Assembly: GCA_018702715.1 (NCBI GenBank)
Contig: JABIYQ010000361.1
Location: 1-8,804 of the forward strand
DNA: 8,804 nucleotides
Direction of reading: 5' to 3'
DNA from: Desulfobacula sp.
Lineage (GTDB): Bacteria; Desulfobacterota; Desulfobacteria; Desulfobacterales; Desulfobacteraceae
The notes under the pieces were generated by a model. That model saw only the letters and a program-made list of their open reading frames with translations. It searched no databases and was not told where the DNA came from. Within the stretch, counting starts at the first letter, position 1. Each line of letters opens with the position of its first letter. The position numbers and the translations under genes are program-made. Shown here in pieces: positions 6,404 to 8,804 of the stretch.

Positions 6404-6931
6404 ATGCCTTTTGTGAAAAATTACCTTTATAAAATTATTTTTCTTCTAACCCTTATATTCTTCTTTGTTTCCTGCGGTGCCATTAATGATTTAAAAAAAC
6501 CCGCAGGAAACTATAAAAAACCAACTATACCCATAGTTCAGGGTAAAACTGAATCTCAAAACCCGATTGATCTCTACAAAAAGGCAAGACAGATTTTTAT
6601 AAAAGAAAACTATCGTAATGCTGCCACCCTGTTCACTGAATTTGTTAAAAACTATCCAAATGATACTTTGGTTGACAATGCAGCATATTGGCTCGGTGAG
6701 TGTTATTATTCCACTGGAGATTATAATAAAGCCATTTTAATATTTAAAGATCTTGTAAGAAAATACCCGAAATCTGAAAAAACACCAGATGCAACCTTAA
6801 AAACAGGGTATTCATATTATTCTTTGTATGAATTAAACCGTGCCCATCACTATTTAAAACTGGTAATAACCAAATATCCTTTTTCGCCGGCTGCCCAAAG
6901 TGCCCGGAGTAAAATAGGCGATTTTGAATAA
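6404..6931 (+). CDS. TPR outer-membrane lipoprotein, YbgF/CpoB-like
   Basis: A 175-residue predicted lipoprotein. It has a basic N-terminus, a hydrophobic helix (about 8-22) and a lipobox-like FVSC with Cys24. Gly at +2 fits outer-membrane sorting by the E. coli rule. After a Lys/Pro linker (30-50) come about three tetratricopeptide repeats (55-172): YKKARQIFIKENYRNAATLF, then AAYWLGECYYSTGDYNKAI, then LKTGYSYYSLYELNRAHHYL, with spacer motifs NYPND, KYPKS and KYPFS. This matches the C-terminal domain of YbgF/CpoB, which coordinates peptidoglycan synthesis with outer-membrane constriction through Tol-Pal. It lacks the coiled-coil N-terminus of YbgF, and no tol or pal gene is visible. BamD is a less likely alternative because BamD is longer with five repeats. 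ATG at 6404 follows the secF stop by four bases; the SD-like AAAAGG (6391-6396) lies inside secF. An upstream TTG at 6359 would spoil the signal peptide. Confidence 0.82.
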   Translation: MPFVKNYLYKIIFLLTLIFFFVSCGAINDLKKPAGNYKKPTIPIVQGKTESQNPIDLYKKARQIFIKENYRNAATLFTEFVKNYPNDTLVDNAAYWLGECYYSTGDYNKAILIFKDLVRKYPKSEKTPDATLKTGYSYYSLYELNRAHHYLKLVITKYPFSPAAQSARSKIGDFE

Positions 6932-6947
6932 AATTCCATTTCTTAAA

Positions 6948-8081
6948 ATGCAACCTTCTTTTGAAAAATATTTACCCTGGTTTATACTTCGGGAAATTCC
7001 TTTTATAGGGAATACCATGTATAAAAAATTGATTCATCAATTTTTGTCCCCTGAAAGGGTTTTAAATTCTACTGAAACCCAATTGAAAAAAATTGACAAG
7101 ATCTCTGAAAAGATAATATTTGGAATTATCCACCACAAAAAATTTCAAGACAAGGCCAAAAAAGAATTGGACAAGATTTTAAATAAAAATATCAAAATTG
7201 TCACACTGACCGATTCGTCTTATCCAGCACTATTAAAACAAATCCACGACCCCCCACCTTTTTTAACTTATTTAGGGGAACTGGACAACGCAGCTCCCTG
7301 TATCTCTATTGTCGGCTCAAGAAGAGCAACCTCCTATGGGCTGAGCACTTCTGAAAATCTTTCCTATAAATTGGCTAAAAAAGGATTTCAGATTGTCAGC
7401 GGAATGGCAAGGGGCATTGATTCAAGAGCACATAAAGGGGCATTGAGAGCACAAGGAAAAACCATAGCTGTTTTGGGGTCAGGGATCAATAATATCTATC
7501 CCAGGGAAAATAAATACCTTTTTCAAGCCATCGCAGAAAAAGGAATAGTTTTTTCAGAATTTAAAGCAGATACAAAGCCTTTTCCATCAAATTTTCCCAT
7601 TCGTAATCGAATCATAGCAGGATTATCCTGCGGCAGTATTGTAGTTGAAGCTGCAAAAAGGAGCGGTTCTCTGATCACTGCCCGCCTGGCAGGTGAATAT
7701 AACCGCGAAGTATTTGCGGTTCCAGGAAGTATACAATCAAAAAAAAGTCAGGGTACACACGCTCTTTTAAAACAAGGAGCAAAACTTGTGGAAAACGAAA
7801 TGGATATCATGGATGAACTCCACCATTTTGTTCATTCAACAAAAAAATATCAACCAGCATCTTTACAAAATCAAAAAACGTCCCACTATAGAAGCTGTAA
7901 AACAGCAGGCCCTGAAATTTTAAGGTTTATAGGACCCTACCCTATCCATATTGATGTATTAATTGAAAACAGCGGGATGGACAGCTCGCAAATTGCATCC
8001 CAATTGCTTGATTTGGAACTTGCGGGAAAGGTAAATCGCCATCAGGGCAATTATTATTCTATTTCGGAGGAAAACAATTGA
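6948..8081 (+). CDS. dprA: DNA processing protein DprA (Smf)
   Basis: A cytoplasmic single-strand-DNA-binding protein of the DprA/Smf family that loads RecA onto incoming DNA in transformable bacteria. It is also found in many bacteria not known to be competent. From ATG 6948 it is 377 residues. The N-terminal helical (SAM/HhH-like) region has FILREIPFIGNTMYKKL. The Rossmann-like core has SIVGSRRAT (120-128), SGMARGIDSRAHKGAL (151-166), AVLGSGINNIYP (174-185), FPIRNRIIAGLS (216-227), RSGSLITARLA (238-248), EVFAVPGS and GTHALLKQGA. A winged-helix end lies at about 321-372. The start is uncertain. TTG at 6924 would add eight residues and overlap the lipoprotein gene by eight bases, with only a poorly spaced AGGCG. 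The ATG has no evident SD and could rely on coupling. The adjacent topA is a frequent partner. Confidence 0.95.
   Translation: MQPSFEKYLPWFILREIPFIGNTMYKKLIHQFLSPERVLNSTETQLKKIDKISEKIIFGIIHHKKFQDKAKKELDKILNKNIKIVTLTDSSYPALLKQIHDPPPFLTYLGELDNAAPCISIVGSRRATSYGLSTSENLSYKLAKKGFQIVSGMARGIDSRAHKGALRAQGKTIAVLGSGINNIYPRENKYLFQAIAEKGIVFSEFKADTKPFPSNFPIRNRIIAGLSCGSIVVEAAKRSGSLITARLAGEYNREVFAVPGSIQSKKSQGTHALLKQGAKLVENEMDIMDELHHFVHSTKKYQPASLQNQKTSHYRSCKTAGPEILRFIGPYPIHIDVLIENSGMDSSQIASQLLDLELAGKVNRHQGNYYSISEENN
8066..8070 (+). promoter_or_regulatory. Ribosome binding site for topA inside the end of dprA
   Basis: GGAGG lies seven bases upstream of the TTG at 8078. That TTG shares the bases TTGA with the dprA stop TGA (8079-8081), an arrangement typical of coupled translation. 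No other start near here gives the family N-terminus KPLIIVESPTK. Confidence 0.85.
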
Positions 8082-8804
8082 CAAAACCCCTCATTATCGT
8101 TGAGTCACCAACAAAAATAAAGACATTGAAAAAATATGTGGGAAAAGAATTTAATGTTGCAGCAAGCGCAGGACATATCAGGGATCTTCCAATCAAAACC
8201 CTGGGTATTGATATAGAAAAAAAATTTAAAGCTAAATATGTTAATATAAAAGACAAATCCAAAGTCATTGCAAATTTAAAAAAACTGGCCAAGGGTGCTA
8301 AAGAAATTTATCTTGCTCCTGATCCTGATCGTGAAGGTGAGGCCATTGCCTTCCATATCATGGATATTCTAAAGGAAAAAGACAGAATTTTTCATCGTGT
8401 TCTTATCCATGAATTAACAAAAAAAGGTATTCAAAAAGCATTAAAACAAACCTTGAAACCAGATGCTGATAAATATGACTCCCAGCAGGCTAGAAGAAAA
8501 CTAGACCGGCTGGTTGGGTATCAAATTTCTCCTTTATTATGGCAAAAAGTCCAGAGAGGGCTTAGTGCAGGAAGAGTTCAATCCGTTGCCGTTAAGATTA
8601 TTTGTGACAGGGAAAGACTAATTCGAAAATTTGTTCCTGAAGAATTCTGGACTATTACAGCAGACCTTCTTGCACAATTTCCTCCTAAGTTTAATGCCGG
8701 TCTCATTAAAATTGACAATAAAAAAACAAAGATCGAAAATCAAAAACAGGCTTCAAATATTTTAAAAGATTTGGAAAATGCACAATTTGTTATCCATGAA
8801 ATAA
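8078..8804 (+). CDS. topA: DNA topoisomerase I (TopA), 5' part
   Basis: A type IA topoisomerase that relaxes negative supercoils by cutting one strand through a tyrosine link. The gene runs off the window after 242 codons with no stop. The N-terminal Toprim domain is clear: PLIIVESPTKIKTLKKYVG (4-22) with Glu9 at the same number as in E. coli, SAGHIRDLP (30-38), and APDPDREGEAIAFHI (80-94) with the acidic triad D82, D84 and E86. The start of the topoisomerase core follows, with QQARRKLDRLVGYQISPLLW (136-155) and GLSAGRVQSVAVKIICDRE (161-179). The catalytic Tyr (near residue 320 in E. coli) lies beyond the window. It starts at TTG, overlapping the dprA stop by four bases, behind GGAGG. The frame is intact throughout the visible part. 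Confidence 0.95.
   Translation, partial: MTKPLIIVESPTKIKTLKKYVGKEFNVAASAGHIRDLPIKTLGIDIEKKFKAKYVNIKDKSKVIANLKKLAKGAKEIYLAPDPDREGEAIAFHIMDILKEKDRIFHRVLIHELTKKGIQKALKQTLKPDADKYDSQQARRKLDRLVGYQISPLLWQKVQRGLSAGRVQSVAVKIICDRERLIRKFVPEEFWTITADLLAQFPPKFNAGLIKIDNKKTKIENQKQASNILKDLENAQFVIHEI

Overview
The window is an ordinary-looking chromosomal stretch of an AT-rich Gram-negative bacterium. All confident genes lie on the + strand and are packed closely. The gene set (MltF, RNase E/G, YajC-SecD-SecF, a YbgF-like lipoprotein, DprA, TopA) and the style of the proteins, such as a YajC beginning ISTAYAMG, suggest a Desulfobacterota / Desulfobacterales-type organism (Desulfobacula/Desulfobacter-like). That placement is an inference from memory of such proteins, not a search result. 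I see no insertion sequence, phage gene, CRISPR array, tRNA or rRNA.

Layout. Positions 1-705 hold the 3' part of a membrane-bound lytic transglycosylase (mltF), whose 5' end lies before the window. An AT-rich gap of 112 bases follows, then a 489-residue RNase E/G family protein (rng, 818-2287). A 72-base gap carrying a perfect TTGACA box precedes a close run of genes reaching the end of the window. These are an inner-membrane-anchored protein with a divergent LysM-like end and a KTDK-type hexapeptide repeat (2360-3385), yajC (3419-3763), secD (3784-5355), secF (5368-6399), a TPR lipoprotein of the YbgF/CpoB type (6404-6931), dprA (about 6948-8081) and the 5' part of topA (8078 to beyond 8804). 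Spacings in this run are 33, 20, 12, 4 and 16 bases and a 4-base overlap, so it is probably one transcription unit.

How the genes fit together. YajC-SecD-SecF form the accessory complex of the Sec translocon that uses the proton-motive force to help pull exported proteins across the inner membrane. The neighbouring envelope proteins (MltF, the LysM-like protein and the TPR lipoprotein) are themselves Sec clients acting on or near peptidoglycan. DprA and TopA are a commonly seen DNA-processing pair. RNase G matures rRNA and degrades mRNA.

The most unusual feature is SecF. Relative to the E. coli protein it carries about 46 extra residues between the second transmembrane helix and the conserved HD-containing helix, and these look like an extra two-helix hairpin, possibly a tandem duplication. 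The LysM-like protein, with its 18-base tandem repeats and split LysM-like end, is the least understood gene. Three genes (yajC, secD, topA) start with TTG behind good Shine-Dalgarno sequences. I did not find a clear new multi-gene system.
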